Virus record (IMG/VR): IMGVR_UViG_3300027985_001260
Coordinates: 1-45,340 of that record
Length of the DNA: 45,340 nt
DNA from: a virus
Reading direction: 5' to 3' (one strand)
The notes below the pieces were generated by a model. That model saw only the letters and a list, made by a program, of their open reading frames with translations, ran no database searches and had not been told where the DNA came from. Position 1 is the first letter of the stretch. The number at the start of each line of letters is the position of its first letter. Shown here piece by piece: positions 15,739-24,673 of the stretch. Position numbers and translations under genes: made by a program.

Positions 15739-17232
15739 ATGTCCATCAGCTTTGACGAGATCCCCAAAAACATCCGCGTCCCCATGGTGGCCGTCGAGTT
15801 CGACGCCTCCGCCGCCATGGAGAGCCTGGCGCAAATGCCGTACAAGGCCCTCCTCTTCGGCCAGAAGACGAGCGCGGGCACGGCAACCGCCCTGGAGCCT
15901 GTCCGGGTGACGAACGCGGCCACGGCCGCAACACTCTTCGGCCCCGGCTCCATGCTGGCGCACATGTGCGCGAAGTTCCTGGACGCCAACCCCTGGACCG
16001 AGCTGTACGCCTGCCCCCTGGATGACCTGGCCGCCGGAACCGCCGCCACCGGCACCCTGACCGTGACCGGCACGTCCACCGCCTCCGGCCTGGTCAATCT
16101 CTACGTCGCGGGCCGCCGCGTGCGCGCGGGCGTCTCCTCGGGCGACACGGCGGACGAAGTGGCCGCCGCCATCGTGGCCGCCATCGCCGCGGACGCCACG
16201 CTTCCGGTCACGGCCGCCGCCGTTGCCGGAGTGGTCACGCTCACGGCCCGGCACAAGGGCTTGTCCGGCAACGACATCGACGTTCGCTTGAACTACTGGC
16301 CGGAAGACGCGATCCCCGCCGGGCTGGCCGTGGCCATCGTCGCCATGACCGGCGGCGCGGGCAACCCGGACCTGGAAGACTTCATCGCCGCCCTGGGGGA
16401 CACCTGGTTCCACGTCCTGGCCATGCCCTACACGGACGCCGCGTCTCTCACCCTCCTGGAAGCGGAGCTGAAAGACCGCTGGGGACCCATGCGCCAGATC
16501 GAGGGTGTTGCCTTCGCGGCGGCGCGCGGTTCGCATGCCGAGCTGGGCGCGCTCGGTGATACGCGCAACTCCCCGCACGTCTCCATCATGCACGCCCACG
16601 GCGTGCCGGAATCCCCGTGGGAGCTGGCCGCCGTGGTGGCGGCCGTGGCCGCCTACCACGGGAACATTGACCCGGCCCGCCCCTTCCAGACCTTGCCCCT
16701 GACCGGCATCACCCCGCCGAAGAAAGCGGACCGCTTCACCGCGCAGGAAAACAACCTGCTCCTCTTCGACGGCATTTCCACCTTCACGGTGGACGACGGG
16801 GGCGTGGTCCGCGTGCAACGCCTTATCTCTACCTACAAACTCTCCCCGGCCGGTGCGGAGGATATTGCCTATCTGGACATCACCACGCCGCTTACCCTCG
16901 GGTTTCTGCGCTGGGATTTGCGCGCCTACATGCTGCGCAGGTATCCCCGCCACAAGCTGGCCAACGACGGCACCCGCTTCGGCCCCGGTCAGGCGGTGAT
17001 GACGCCCAAGCTCGGCAAGGCGGAGCTTATCAACCGCTACCGCGAATGGGAGCTGGCCGGACTGGTCGAGAACGCGGAGTTCTTCAAGGCCGCCGCCATC
17101 GTGGAACGCAACGCCTCGGACCCGAACCGCCTGGACTTCCTGGTTCCGCCCGACCTTATCAACCAGTGCATGGTTATGGCGATGAAGATGCAATTCCGTC
17201 TCCAGGCCATCAACGCCATTTACGGCGTCTAA
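15739..17232 (+). CDS. Contractile tail sheath protein, Mu gpL-like
   Basis: A 497-aa sheath subunit. The N-terminal domain (SISFDEIPKNIRVPMVAVEFD, then PYKALLFGQK) and the C-terminal core (DITTPLTLGFLRWDLRAYML, then FFKAAAIVERNASDPNRLDFL) match Mu-type sheaths. An inserted domain of about 80 residues (about 90-170) is typical. Its presence makes this a myovirus. A long antisense open frame on the other strand is a GC artefact. Confidence 0.92.
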   Translation: MSISFDEIPKNIRVPMVAVEFDASAAMESLAQMPYKALLFGQKTSAGTATALEPVRVTNAATAATLFGPGSMLAHMCAKFLDANPWTELYACPLDDLAAGTAATGTLTVTGTSTASGLVNLYVAGRRVRAGVSSGDTADEVAAAIVAAIAADATLPVTAAAVAGVVTLTARHKGLSGNDIDVRLNYWPEDAIPAGLAVAIVAMTGGAGNPDLEDFIAALGDTWFHVLAMPYTDAASLTLLEAELKDRWGPMRQIEGVAFAAARGSHAELGALGDTRNSPHVSIMHAHGVPESPWELAAVVAAVAAYHGNIDPARPFQTLPLTGITPPKKADRFTAQENNLLLFDGISTFTVDDGGVVRVQRLISTYKLSPAGAEDIAYLDITTPLTLGFLRWDLRAYMLRRYPRHKLANDGTRFGPGQAVMTPKLGKAELINRYREWELAGLVENAEFFKAAAIVERNASDPNRLDFLVPPDLINQCMVMAMKMQFRLQAINAIYGV

Positions 17233-17245
17233 AGGAGGATTCGCA

Positions 17246-17617
17246 ATGGCTGCTGAAAAATCCGTGGCGGGCATCGCCTATGTCAAGGTTAACGGCCAGA
17301 TGCAAAAGGCCGTGGGAGACTTCACCTACAACCTGGGCAAGCCCAAGCGCGAAGGGCTCCTGGGCTCGGACGGGGTGCATGGCTATGCCGAAAAGCCCCA
17401 GCTCCCCTTCGTCGCTGGAGAAATCCGCGATTCGTCTTCCCTGGACCTGGCCGCGCTCCAGGACATGACCGACGTGACCGTGACCCTGGAGCTGGCTAAC
17501 GGCAAGGTCATCACCCTGCGCAATGCCTGGTACGCCGGAGAGGGCACGGGCAACACCGGGGAGGGGAAGATTGATTTCCGCTTCGAGGGCATGAGCGCGG
17601 ACGAAGTGAGGGGCTAG
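17246..17617 (+). CDS. Tail tube protein, Mu gpM-like
   Basis: A 123-aa beta-rich protein of the phage tail tube family (VAGIAYVKVNGQ, then DSSSLDLAALQDMTDVTVTLELANG). It forms the inner tube under the sheath. An AAAGGAGG ribosome site and its place just after the sheath gene support the call. Confidence 0.88.
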   Translation: MAAEKSVAGIAYVKVNGQMQKAVGDFTYNLGKPKREGLLGSDGVHGYAEKPQLPFVAGEIRDSSSLDLAALQDMTDVTVTLELANGKVITLRNAWYAGEGTGNTGEGKIDFRFEGMSADEVRG

Positions 17618-17620
17618 GCC

Positions 17621-17896
17621 ATGAGCAAGCAACCCGTGACCGTCCAGCTTAAGGAGCCGATCCAGCACGGAACGGAAGCCATCACCTCCCTGACTCTGCA
17701 CCCGCTGAAAGCGCGGGACCTGCGGGGCATGTCGCTCGACAATCCCGGCATGGGCGATTTCATGGACATTCTGTCCAACTCCGCGCGGCAACCGCCGTCC
17801 GTCATCGAGGAGCTGGACGTGGAAGACCTCATGGAGTGCATCGGCGTGGTGAAGGATTTTTTTCCTTCTTCCCTGCCGACTGGCAAGAGTCGCTAG
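17621..17896 (+). CDS. Tail assembly chaperone, gpE-like (unshifted product)
   Basis: A 91-aa protein of the Mu gp41/P2 gpE type (PLKARDLRGMSLDNPGMGDFMDIL, then LDVEDLMECIGVVKDFF). It contains the slippery site near its 3' end; the frame-0 version stops at 17896 after PSSLPTGKSR. It should act with the shifted form to coat the tape measure during tail assembly. Confidence 0.8.
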   Translation: MSKQPVTVQLKEPIQHGTEAITSLTLHPLKARDLRGMSLDNPGMGDFMDILSNSARQPPSVIEELDVEDLMECIGVVKDFFPSSLPTGKSR

Positions 17897-18003
17897 GAGC
17901 CCTGGCCGCCGTGTTCCACTTCCCGCCCTCGGAACTGTGGGCCATGGACGCGGAAGAACTGCGCTTCTGGACCGCCCGCGCGGCGGCCATCGTGGGGAAA
18001 TAG
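17621..18003 (+). CDS. Tail assembly chaperone, gpE-E'-like -1 frameshift product
   Basis: A -1 slip at the run of seven T (17857-17863) extends the chaperone to 127 aa, ending at the TAG at 18001-18003. The shifted tail (FFPADWQESLGALAAVFHF, then PPSELWAMDAEELRFWTARAAA) has the Trp-rich pattern of E' proteins, and its stop abuts the tape measure ATG. This is the classic arrangement between tube and tape measure in P2- and Mu-like tails. Confidence 0.75.
17857..17863 (+). promoter_or_regulatory. Programmed -1 frameshift heptamer T TTT TTT
   Basis: In frame 0 the codons are GAT TTT TTT CCT, a perfect X XXY YYZ slippery heptamer. The -1 frame is open from here to 18003, whereas frame 0 stops at 17896. 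Confidence 0.8.
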
Positions 18004-19719
18004 ATGCCGAGCAACGCCAAGGAAAAACGGTTCCGCCTGGTACTGGAGGCCCTGGACCGTTTCACGCAACCCCTGCGGGACTTCAACGACCGGATGCGGG
18101 GCACCCTTGCCCCGCTCCGTGAGGTCAAGGGCGCGCTTAACGCCGTGGGAAAGGAGGCCGGGGTTGCCGCCCTGGCCTCCCGCTTGCGCGGCGTGGCGGA
18201 CGGCGTGGCCGGGCTGGGATCGGCCATCGGCGGCGCGGCCGTGGGAATGGCCGGGCTCTTCGCCGGAGTGAGCGCGGGCGTGGGCGGCCTGGTCGCCTTC
18301 GCGCATCAAACGTCCATGAGCGGCGATGAAGTCGCAAAGACGGCTGACCGGCTGGGAATGGGGGTGGAAGCCTTCCAGGAGCTGCGCTACGCCGCCAAAT
18401 TGTCCGGCCTCGAAACGACCATGTTTGACGCCTCGCTCCTCCGCTTCGGAAACCGGATCGGTGAAGCCAGCCGGAACATGGGCGAAGGTAAAAAGGTCCT
18501 GGACGCCCTGCATATCAAGCTGAAAGACACCTCCGGCGCGCTCCGTCCCATGGAGGACCTTTTGACCGAGGCGGCCGACAAGCTCTCCCGCGTGCGCGAT
18601 CCCATGGTCAGGAATGCCATGGCCGCAAAGCTCTTCGGAGAGGAAGGCGTCAAAATGGTCCAGATGATGAAGGACGGCGGCGCGGGGCTGGACAAAATGC
18701 GGGAGGAGGCCCGCCGCCTCGGTGGCGTCATGTCCGAGGACCTGGCGCGCGGGTCCGAAGAGTTTTCGGACACCTTCGACCGCTTCAAGTTCGTCCTTGT
18801 CGGGCTGCGCAACGTCCTGGGGGAGGCGCTCATTCCGGCCGTGACCGAGTTCATTGCCCTGCTGACCGAGGAGCTTGCCGGGGAAATGGGCAACTTCCGG
18901 GACGCGGTGCGGGAGTTCGGCAAGGGTCTGCCGGAGAAGCTGGTGGCCCTGAAAGAGGGAATCGTTGACCTGTACCACGGGCTCCGGCCCCTGGTGTCCG
19001 CCTTCCTGTCCTTCGCGGAGTTCTTCGGCCCGGCAAACACGGTCTTCCTCATCATGGCCGCCACCATCGGCGGCCCGGTCGTCTCCGCCCTGGCCACGCT
19101 CATCCCGGCCGTGTACGCGCTTGGCGCCGCGATCCTGACCACGCCCATAGGCTGGATCATCGGCGGTCTGGCCATCGTGGGCGGGGCCATATACGCCGTC
19201 TACCGGAATTGGGAATCCATCCGCACGGCGTGGGTGGACGGCTGGACGCAGACGAAAAATGATTTCGCGGCGATATGGGCTTTCATCGCGGCGGACTTCT
19301 CCGCCGCCTGGGAGAACGTCAAGGCGGTCTTGGCCTGGTCCCCGCTCGGGCTCATCATCACGCACTGGCAGCCGATCCGCGATTTCTTCACGGGTCTGTG
19401 GTCCGGGATCACGGACGGCCTGACCGCCGCGCTGGATACCATCAAGTCCGCCCTCTCCGGCATTGCCGGGCTGCTCCCCTCCTGGGCTTCCGGCGGCGGG
19501 TGGTTTGGTGGCGCTGCCGGAGGCGTGGCCATGGGCGCACCGGCCGGAGCCGCCGCCGTATCCCAGCGCGTGCGCGAAGAGCACTATTCCAGCTCCGCCA
19601 CCACCTCGGAATCCCGCATCCGCATTGAGCTGCCAAACCTTCCGCAGGGCACCCGCGTGGTCAAGGAAGGGGACGCGGAGGTCAACATGGATATGGGCAT
19701 GGCCATGGTGACGCCGTGA
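18004..19719 (+). CDS. Tail tape measure protein
   Basis: A 571-aa protein that sets tail length and is ejected with the DNA. The N-terminus (KRFRLVLEALDRFTQPLRDF) and the helical Ala/Gly-rich first third are typical. A TADRLGMGVEAFQELRYAAK motif at about 110-130 recurs in tape measures. The region around 335-400 is hydrophobic and membrane-spanning (FLIMAATIGGPVVSALATL, then GWIIGGLAIVGGAIYAVY). It is rather short, predicting a short tail. It starts right after the chaperone stop and overlaps the gpN gene (GTGA). Confidence 0.9.
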   Translation: MPSNAKEKRFRLVLEALDRFTQPLRDFNDRMRGTLAPLREVKGALNAVGKEAGVAALASRLRGVADGVAGLGSAIGGAAVGMAGLFAGVSAGVGGLVAFAHQTSMSGDEVAKTADRLGMGVEAFQELRYAAKLSGLETTMFDASLLRFGNRIGEASRNMGEGKKVLDALHIKLKDTSGALRPMEDLLTEAADKLSRVRDPMVRNAMAAKLFGEEGVKMVQMMKDGGAGLDKMREEARRLGGVMSEDLARGSEEFSDTFDRFKFVLVGLRNVLGEALIPAVTEFIALLTEELAGEMGNFRDAVREFGKGLPEKLVALKEGIVDLYHGLRPLVSAFLSFAEFFGPANTVFLIMAATIGGPVVSALATLIPAVYALGAAILTTPIGWIIGGLAIVGGAIYAVYRNWESIRTAWVDGWTQTKNDFAAIWAFIAADFSAAWENVKAVLAWSPLGLIITHWQPIRDFFTGLWSGITDGLTAALDTIKSALSGIAGLLPSWASGGGWFGGAAGGVAMGAPAGAAAVSQRVREEHYSSSATTSESRIRIELPNLPQGTRVVKEGDAEVNMDMGMAMVTP

Positions 19720-20903
19720 GCTGGGCCGAACGTCTCCAGAAGGCCACCTTCCGGGGCGTGCCCTTCGGCGTCGTCTCCTCGGACGGGGAGGGTGGCCGCC
19801 GCCTGGTGGTCCATGAATACCCGATGCGGGACAAGCCCTTTGTCGAGGATATGGGCCGCAAGCGCCGCGCCTTCACGATTCAGGCCCACGTCGTGGGCAA
19901 GGACTACATGGACCGCCGGGACGCCCTGGAAAAGGCGCTGGACGCCTCCGGTCCCGGCATCCTGGTTCACCCGTGGCGCGGCTCCATGTCCGTGTGCGTG
20001 GGGGACTGGAAGGTCCAGGAGGATGCGGGCAAGCTGGGGGCGGCGGTCTACTCCATTTCCTTTGTCGAGTCCGGCGCGGAGGAGAACCCGCAGGCCGTGG
20101 CGCGCACGCGGGACCAGGTGGGCAGCAAGGCGGACCGGGTAAAGTCCGTCTCGGAAGGCATGCTGGGGAAAGCCTGGACCATTGCCGGGCAGTCCTCGAA
20201 CGTGCTTGCGCGCGGCGTGTCCAAGGTCCGTTCCGTGGTGTCCACCGCCTCCCGCCTCGCCTACTCCAGCACGAACCCGGCCGCCCTGGCTTCGACCTTG
20301 ACCAGCCTTGCCGGGGTCAACCTCTCCAGCCTGCCGGGGTACAACCTGGCCTCCCAGCTCCAGGGGCTCTTCGCGGACGCGACCGACCTTTACGGCTTCT
20401 TTGACACGCGCCAGCACCGGCAACGCGCCTCGGACATGCTGGCCTTCCGTTCCTCCTGGAGCCCGCAGGCCGCCACCGTCTACGCCACGCCGTCCGCCAC
20501 GCAGGCGGCCGCGAATGACGAAGCCCTGGCCGCTCACCTGCGGCTATCCTCCCTGGCCGAAGCCTGCCGCTCCGCCTCCCTGGCGGACCTGGCCACCGCG
20601 TCCGAGGTGGTGGAGACGCGGGACACCCTGCTGGACGCCATGGACGAAGAGCTGAACGCCACGCAGGATGACCAGGTGCATTTCGCCCTGGCCGATCTGC
20701 GCACCGCCGTGGTGCGGGACATGGCGGAGAAGGCCGCCGCCGCGCCGCAATCCGTGGAGTACAACCCGCCCGCGCCCATGCCCACTCTGGCCATAGCCCA
20801 TGCGCTCTACGGCGATGCGGACAGGGCGGCGGAAATCGAGACGCGCAACGCGATCCGGCATCCCGGATTCGCGCGCGGCCCCCTGGCGGTGCTCCGTGGC
20901 TAG
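19716..20903 (+). CDS. Tail/DNA circularisation protein, Mu gpN-like
   Basis: A 395-aa protein with the DNA_circ_N-type N-terminus (WAERLQKATFRGVPFGVVSS, RRLVVHEYPMRDKPFVEDMG, HVVGKDYMDRRDALEKAL). Proteins of this family belong to the Mu-like baseplate hub assembly. GTG start, coupled to the tape measure stop. Its end overlaps the gpP-like gene by 8 bp. Confidence 0.85.
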   Translation: MSWAERLQKATFRGVPFGVVSSDGEGGRRLVVHEYPMRDKPFVEDMGRKRRAFTIQAHVVGKDYMDRRDALEKALDASGPGILVHPWRGSMSVCVGDWKVQEDAGKLGAAVYSISFVESGAEENPQAVARTRDQVGSKADRVKSVSEGMLGKAWTIAGQSSNVLARGVSKVRSVVSTASRLAYSSTNPAALASTLTSLAGVNLSSLPGYNLASQLQGLFADATDLYGFFDTRQHRQRASDMLAFRSSWSPQAATVYATPSATQAAANDEALAAHLRLSSLAEACRSASLADLATASEVVETRDTLLDAMDEELNATQDDQVHFALADLRTAVVRDMAEKAAAAPQSVEYNPPAPMPTLAIAHALYGDADRAAEIETRNAIRHPGFARGPLAVLRG

Positions 20904-21975
20904 CGTGCTTGGCCTCCTGGTGGACGGCACCGAGTACAGGGGGTGGAAGACCATCCGCGTATCCCGCGCCCTGGACGCCCTGGCCGGGGCGTACTCCCTG
21001 GAGATCACCGAGCGCACGGACCATGCCGCCATGGCCTGGCCGATCCAGCCCGGCGCATCCTGCCGCGTGCTTATCGACGGGGAGCCGGTCATAACCGGCT
21101 TCGTGGATTCCGGCCGCCTGGCCTTCGGGGAATCCAGCCATACCGTATCGGTGGACGGCCGGGACGCCACGGCGGACCTGGTGGACTGCGCCGCGCCGGA
21201 CGAACCCGGCGAATGGTCCGGGCTCCCCCTGGCCGAGTTCTGCCGCCGCATGGCCAAGCCCTACGGCCTGGACGTGGTGGACCAGGCCGGGAACGCCGGG
21301 TCTTTCAGCGTCCTGAAAATCCAGACGGGTGAATCCTGTTTCGAGGCCATGGAGCGGGCGGCCAGGCAATGCGGCGTTGTGCTGACCTCGGACGGCTCCG
21401 GCCGCCTGGTCATTGCCCGGCCCGGCCAGACCTCCGCCGTGGTGGCCCTGGAGGAAGGGAAGAACGTCAAGGGCGCGGAGGTCACGGTGGACCACAAGGA
21501 CCGCTTTTCCTCCTACACGGTGAAGGGCCAGGCGCAAGGCTCGAATGACGGCTGGGGCGAAACCGTCTCCGGCGTCCGCGCCGTGGCCAAGGATTCCGGC
21601 GTGCGCCGCCATCGTCCCCTGGTCCTCGTGGCCGAACAACAGGCCACGGCGGGCAGCGCCGCCAAGCGGGCGCAATGGGAATGCGCCGTGCGCGCCGGGA
21701 AGTCCGCCGCCGTGTCTGTCGCGGTGCAGGGCTGGAGGCAGGGACCGGGCGGCCCTCTCTGGACGTGCGGGGACCTGGTCAACGTGAAGCTCCCCACGCT
21801 CCGCCTTGAGGAAACCCTTGTGCTGGGGGCGCTGGAGTTCCGTCTTTCCGACCGGGACGGACAAATTTCCCGCCTGACCCTGAAACGCCCGGACGCCTAT
21901 TTGCCGGAGCCGGTCAAGCCCGCCGGGAAGTCTGGAGACGTGAACCCGTGGGCGGGCGTCCTGGAGGGCAGGTAA
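20896..21975 (+). CDS. Baseplate hub protein, Mu gpP-like (gp44)
   Basis: A 359-aa protein from the GTG at 20896. The GWKTIRVSRALDALAGAYSL start, the VLIDGEPVITGFVDSG motif and the later AEVTVDHKDRFSSYTVKGQ segment match the gpP/gp44 hub family (T4 gp27-like fold). Its TAA overlaps the ATG of the spike gene. Confidence 0.85.
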   Translation: MASVLGLLVDGTEYRGWKTIRVSRALDALAGAYSLEITERTDHAAMAWPIQPGASCRVLIDGEPVITGFVDSGRLAFGESSHTVSVDGRDATADLVDCAAPDEPGEWSGLPLAEFCRRMAKPYGLDVVDQAGNAGSFSVLKIQTGESCFEAMERAARQCGVVLTSDGSGRLVIARPGQTSAVVALEEGKNVKGAEVTVDHKDRFSSYTVKGQAQGSNDGWGETVSGVRAVAKDSGVRRHRPLVLVAEQQATAGSAAKRAQWECAVRAGKSAAVSVAVQGWRQGPGGPLWTCGDLVNVKLPTLRLEETLVLGALEFRLSDRDGQISRLTLKRPDAYLPEPVKPAGKSGDVNPWAGVLEGR

Positions 21976-22574
21976 TGAACCTGCGGGACGCGCAAAGGCT
22001 CATGGCCCCGCTGGCGCGGCGCGTGGCCCTGCTCTTCGGGCGTGGCGTCATCCACGGCACGAACGATGCGCCCAAGTGCCAGGAGGCGCAAATTTCCCTG
22101 CTGGCCGGAGAGGCGCGGGAGAAGGTGGAGCGTTTCCAGGAGTACGGCTACAGCTCCCGCCCGCACCCCGGCGCGGAGTGCGCCGTGGTCTTCGTGGGCG
22201 GCGGCCGGGATCACGGAATCATCGTGGCCACCGAGGACCGCCGTTACCGCGTAACGGCCCTGGAAGCGGGCGAAGTGGCCATCTACACCGACGAAGGGGA
22301 CCGGGTGCATTTCAAGCGCGGCCGGGTAATCGAGGTCACGACGCAGACCTTCCGCGTGAACTGCCAGACGTTCGAGGTCAACGCCTCCTCCGGCGTGGCG
22401 CTGAACACCCCCACCGTGGCCGCCTCGGATCACGTCACCGCTGGCCAGGAAATCACGGACCGCCTGGACAACGGCGGCCGGTCCATGGCGTCCATGCGCG
22501 ACGTGTACAACGATCACGTACACCCCGAAAACGACGGCGGCGGCCCCACGGACCAGCCCACGGAGGGCATGTAA
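21975..22574 (+). CDS. Baseplate assembly protein V / spike, Mu gp45-like
   Basis: A 199-aa membrane-piercing spike. An N-terminal OB-like part (GYSSRPHPGAECAVVFVGG, DHGIIVATEDRRYRVTAL) is followed by repeated beta strands and a C-terminal tip with DHVHPEND, an HxH motif that in this family holds an iron ion. The ATG at 21975 is coupled to the previous stop (TAATG), and the stop is coupled to the next start. Confidence 0.85.
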   Translation: MNLRDAQRLMAPLARRVALLFGRGVIHGTNDAPKCQEAQISLLAGEAREKVERFQEYGYSSRPHPGAECAVVFVGGGRDHGIIVATEDRRYRVTALEAGEVAIYTDEGDRVHFKRGRVIEVTTQTFRVNCQTFEVNASSGVALNTPTVAASDHVTAGQEITDRLDNGGRSMASMRDVYNDHVHPENDGGGPTDQPTEGM

Positions 22575-23011
22575 TGCGGGACCTCGGGCTTATCTTCAAG
22601 GAATGGTTTTGCGACTTCGACCTATCCGGCATGGACCTGCGGGGAGAAGAGGGCTTGCTGACCGCCTGCCTGGTGTCGCTCTTCACCGACCGCCGCGCGG
22701 ACGAAGTGGAAGAGCTGCCCGCCGGGGAATACAGCCGCAAGGGCTGGTGGGGCGATGCGCACTTGCCCGGCAATGACCGCATCGGCTCAAAACTCTGGCT
22801 GCTCCGGCGTGAAAAGAAGACCCCGGCCACGGCGGAGAAGGCGCGCGGCTACTGCCTGGAGGCCCTGGCCTGGCTGGTCGAGGACGGCCACGCAAGCGCC
22901 GTTGACGTGGCCACGTCGTGGGCGGCCATGGGCGTTCTGGCCATCTCCATTCAGGTGCGCAACCCGGACCTTTCCTATGATTTCACCTTCGACCTTACGC
23001 GGGAGGCTTAG
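22574..23011 (+). CDS. Baseplate protein gp46-like
   Basis: A 145-aa protein of the phage GP46 family (MRDLGLIFKEWFCDFDL, LTACLVSLFTDRRAD, RKGWWGDAH, GSKLWLLRREKKT). It forms the wedge-like link between hub and baseplate. Start and stop are both tightly coupled to its neighbours. Confidence 0.85.
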   Translation: MRDLGLIFKEWFCDFDLSGMDLRGEEGLLTACLVSLFTDRRADEVEELPAGEYSRKGWWGDAHLPGNDRIGSKLWLLRREKKTPATAEKARGYCLEALAWLVEDGHASAVDVATSWAAMGVLAISIQVRNPDLSYDFTFDLTREA

Positions 23012-24067
23012 ATGCCCTGGACCCGTCCGACCCGTCAGGAAATCATTGACCGCATCCGCGCGGACGTGGCCGCGCGCCTCCTCACGGACGGCGGAACCCC
23101 GCCGCGCCGTTCCGCGCTCGACACCCTTTCCGTGGTCATGGGCGGAGCCGTGCATACCCTGCATGGCTTCCTGGAGTACATGGCCAAGCAGCCCTTTGAA
23201 GACACGGCGGACACCGAGTTCCTGGAGCGGCGGGCGCGCATGCGCGGGATCACGCGCAAGGCGGCCGTGGCCGCCTCGGGCCAGGTCCTCTTCACCGGCA
23301 CGGACGGGGCCGCGATCCTGGCCGGGGCGGAGTTGCGCCGCACGGACGGCGCGCTTTTCACCCTGGACGCCTCCGCCATCATCGCCGGGGGGCAGGCCGT
23401 GGCCACGGTCACGGCGGCCGATCCCGGCGCGGACGGGAACACCGAGGCGGGGCAAACCCTGACCATGCTTTCCCCGGTGCCCGGCGTGCAGTCCGTGGCC
23501 ACGATCCAGGCGGAGGGCATCGCGGGCGGCTTCGACACGGAATCAGACGACGCCTTGCGCGCCCGCGTCCTGGAGCGCATGCGCAAGACGCCGCAGGGCG
23601 GCAACGCCACGGACTATGAACGCTGGGCAAAGGAAGTGGCCGGGATCACGCGCGCGTGGTGCAAGCCTCTCTGGCTCGGGCTCGGGACCGTGGGGGTGAT
23701 AGTGGTCTGCGACGACCAGGCCGGGGGCATCGTGCCCACGCCGGAGAAGCTGGCCGAAGTGCAGGCGTACATTGAAGAGCTGCGGCCGGTCACGGCCACG
23801 CTGTACGTCATCGCGCCCACGCCGGTTCCCGTGGCCTTCTCCCTCTCCATCACCCCGGACACGCCGGAAGTGCGGGCCGCCGTGGAAGCGGAGCTGCAAG
23901 ACCTCCTGTCCCGCATGGAGCCCGGCGGCTCCCTGCTCCTCTCGCATGTCCGGGAGGCGGTTTCCATCGCGGCCGGGGAAACGGACAACGTGATAACCGC
24001 GCCCGCCGCGAACATCACGCCCGCCGCGCATGAAATCCTGACCTTCGGCGCAATCGCCTGGGAGTAA
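23012..24067 (+). CDS. Baseplate J-like protein, Mu gp47
   Basis: A 351-aa wedge protein. The N-terminus (TRPTRQEIIDRIRADV), the central ADPGADGNTEAGQTL and the GFDTESDDALRARVLERMRKTPQGGNATDYERWA motif are characteristic of the baseplate J family. Full length. Confidence 0.9.
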   Translation: MPWTRPTRQEIIDRIRADVAARLLTDGGTPPRRSALDTLSVVMGGAVHTLHGFLEYMAKQPFEDTADTEFLERRARMRGITRKAAVAASGQVLFTGTDGAAILAGAELRRTDGALFTLDASAIIAGGQAVATVTAADPGADGNTEAGQTLTMLSPVPGVQSVATIQAEGIAGGFDTESDDALRARVLERMRKTPQGGNATDYERWAKEVAGITRAWCKPLWLGLGTVGVIVVCDDQAGGIVPTPEKLAEVQAYIEELRPVTATLYVIAPTPVPVAFSLSITPDTPEVRAAVEAELQDLLSRMEPGGSLLLSHVREAVSIAAGETDNVITAPAANITPAAHEILTFGAIAWE

Positions 24068-24072
24068 GCGCG

Positions 24073-24672
24073 ATGAAGCCATACAGCGCGGCCGATTACC
24101 TTGCCATGCTCCAGGCCCTCTTGCCCGAGGGCGCGGCCTGGACGCGGGAGCCCGACGCCGCCCTGACCAAGTTGCTTTCCGGCCTGGCCGAAGAACTGGC
24201 CAGGGTGGACGGACAGGCGCACCTCCTCATCCTGGAGGCGGACCCCTACGGCACCCTTGCCATGATCCAGGAGCATGAACGCGCCTGGGGACTGCCAGAC
24301 CAGTGCAGCCAGGCCGGGGAGACGATCCAGGAGCGGCGGGAGGCCGTGGTTGCGAAGGAACTGGACCTGGGAGGGCAGTCCGTCCCGTACTTCACCGACC
24401 TGGTTATCCTGCTCTCCGGCGATCCGGCCGCGTCCGTCACCGAGCCGCGCCCCTTCGTGGCCGGTTCCCCGGCAGGGGACGGCTTATACTTTGGAGACTG
24501 GCGCTTCGCCTGGATCGTGAGCGCACCGGCCTACGCCGTGCGCCACTTCGCCGCCGGGGTGTCCGTGGCTGGCGATCCCCTGACGCGATCCACGAACGCC
24601 CGCCTTGAATGCGTCGTCAACCGCCTGAAACCGGCGCATACCATCGTGCATTTCAACTACTACGGAGGATGA
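24073..24672 (+). CDS. Tail protein gp48-like (DUF2313)
   Basis: A 199-aa protein with the family features YLAMLQALLPEGAAWTREP, ADPYGTLAMIQEHERAWGLP and the terminal CVVNRLKPAHTIVHFNY. In Mu-like phages it joins the baseplate wedge to the fibres. It has its usual place between gp47 and the fibre gene. Confidence 0.85.
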   Translation: MKPYSAADYLAMLQALLPEGAAWTREPDAALTKLLSGLAEELARVDGQAHLLILEADPYGTLAMIQEHERAWGLPDQCSQAGETIQERREAVVAKELDLGGQSVPYFTDLVILLSGDPAASVTEPRPFVAGSPAGDGLYFGDWRFAWIVSAPAYAVRHFAAGVSVAGDPLTRSTNARLECVVNRLKPAHTIVHFNYYGG

Positions 24673-24673
24673 C

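Noticed and set aside
15145-17274. 709-codon open frame on the minus strand opposite the tail sheath
   Set aside because: It mirrors a clear sheath gene. Its composition is low-complexity (G, H, V, R rich), it has no domain or ribosome site, and long antisense frames are normal at this GC content.
17893-19584. 563-codon minus-strand open frame opposite the tape measure
   Set aside because: Shadow of the tape measure gene, low complexity.
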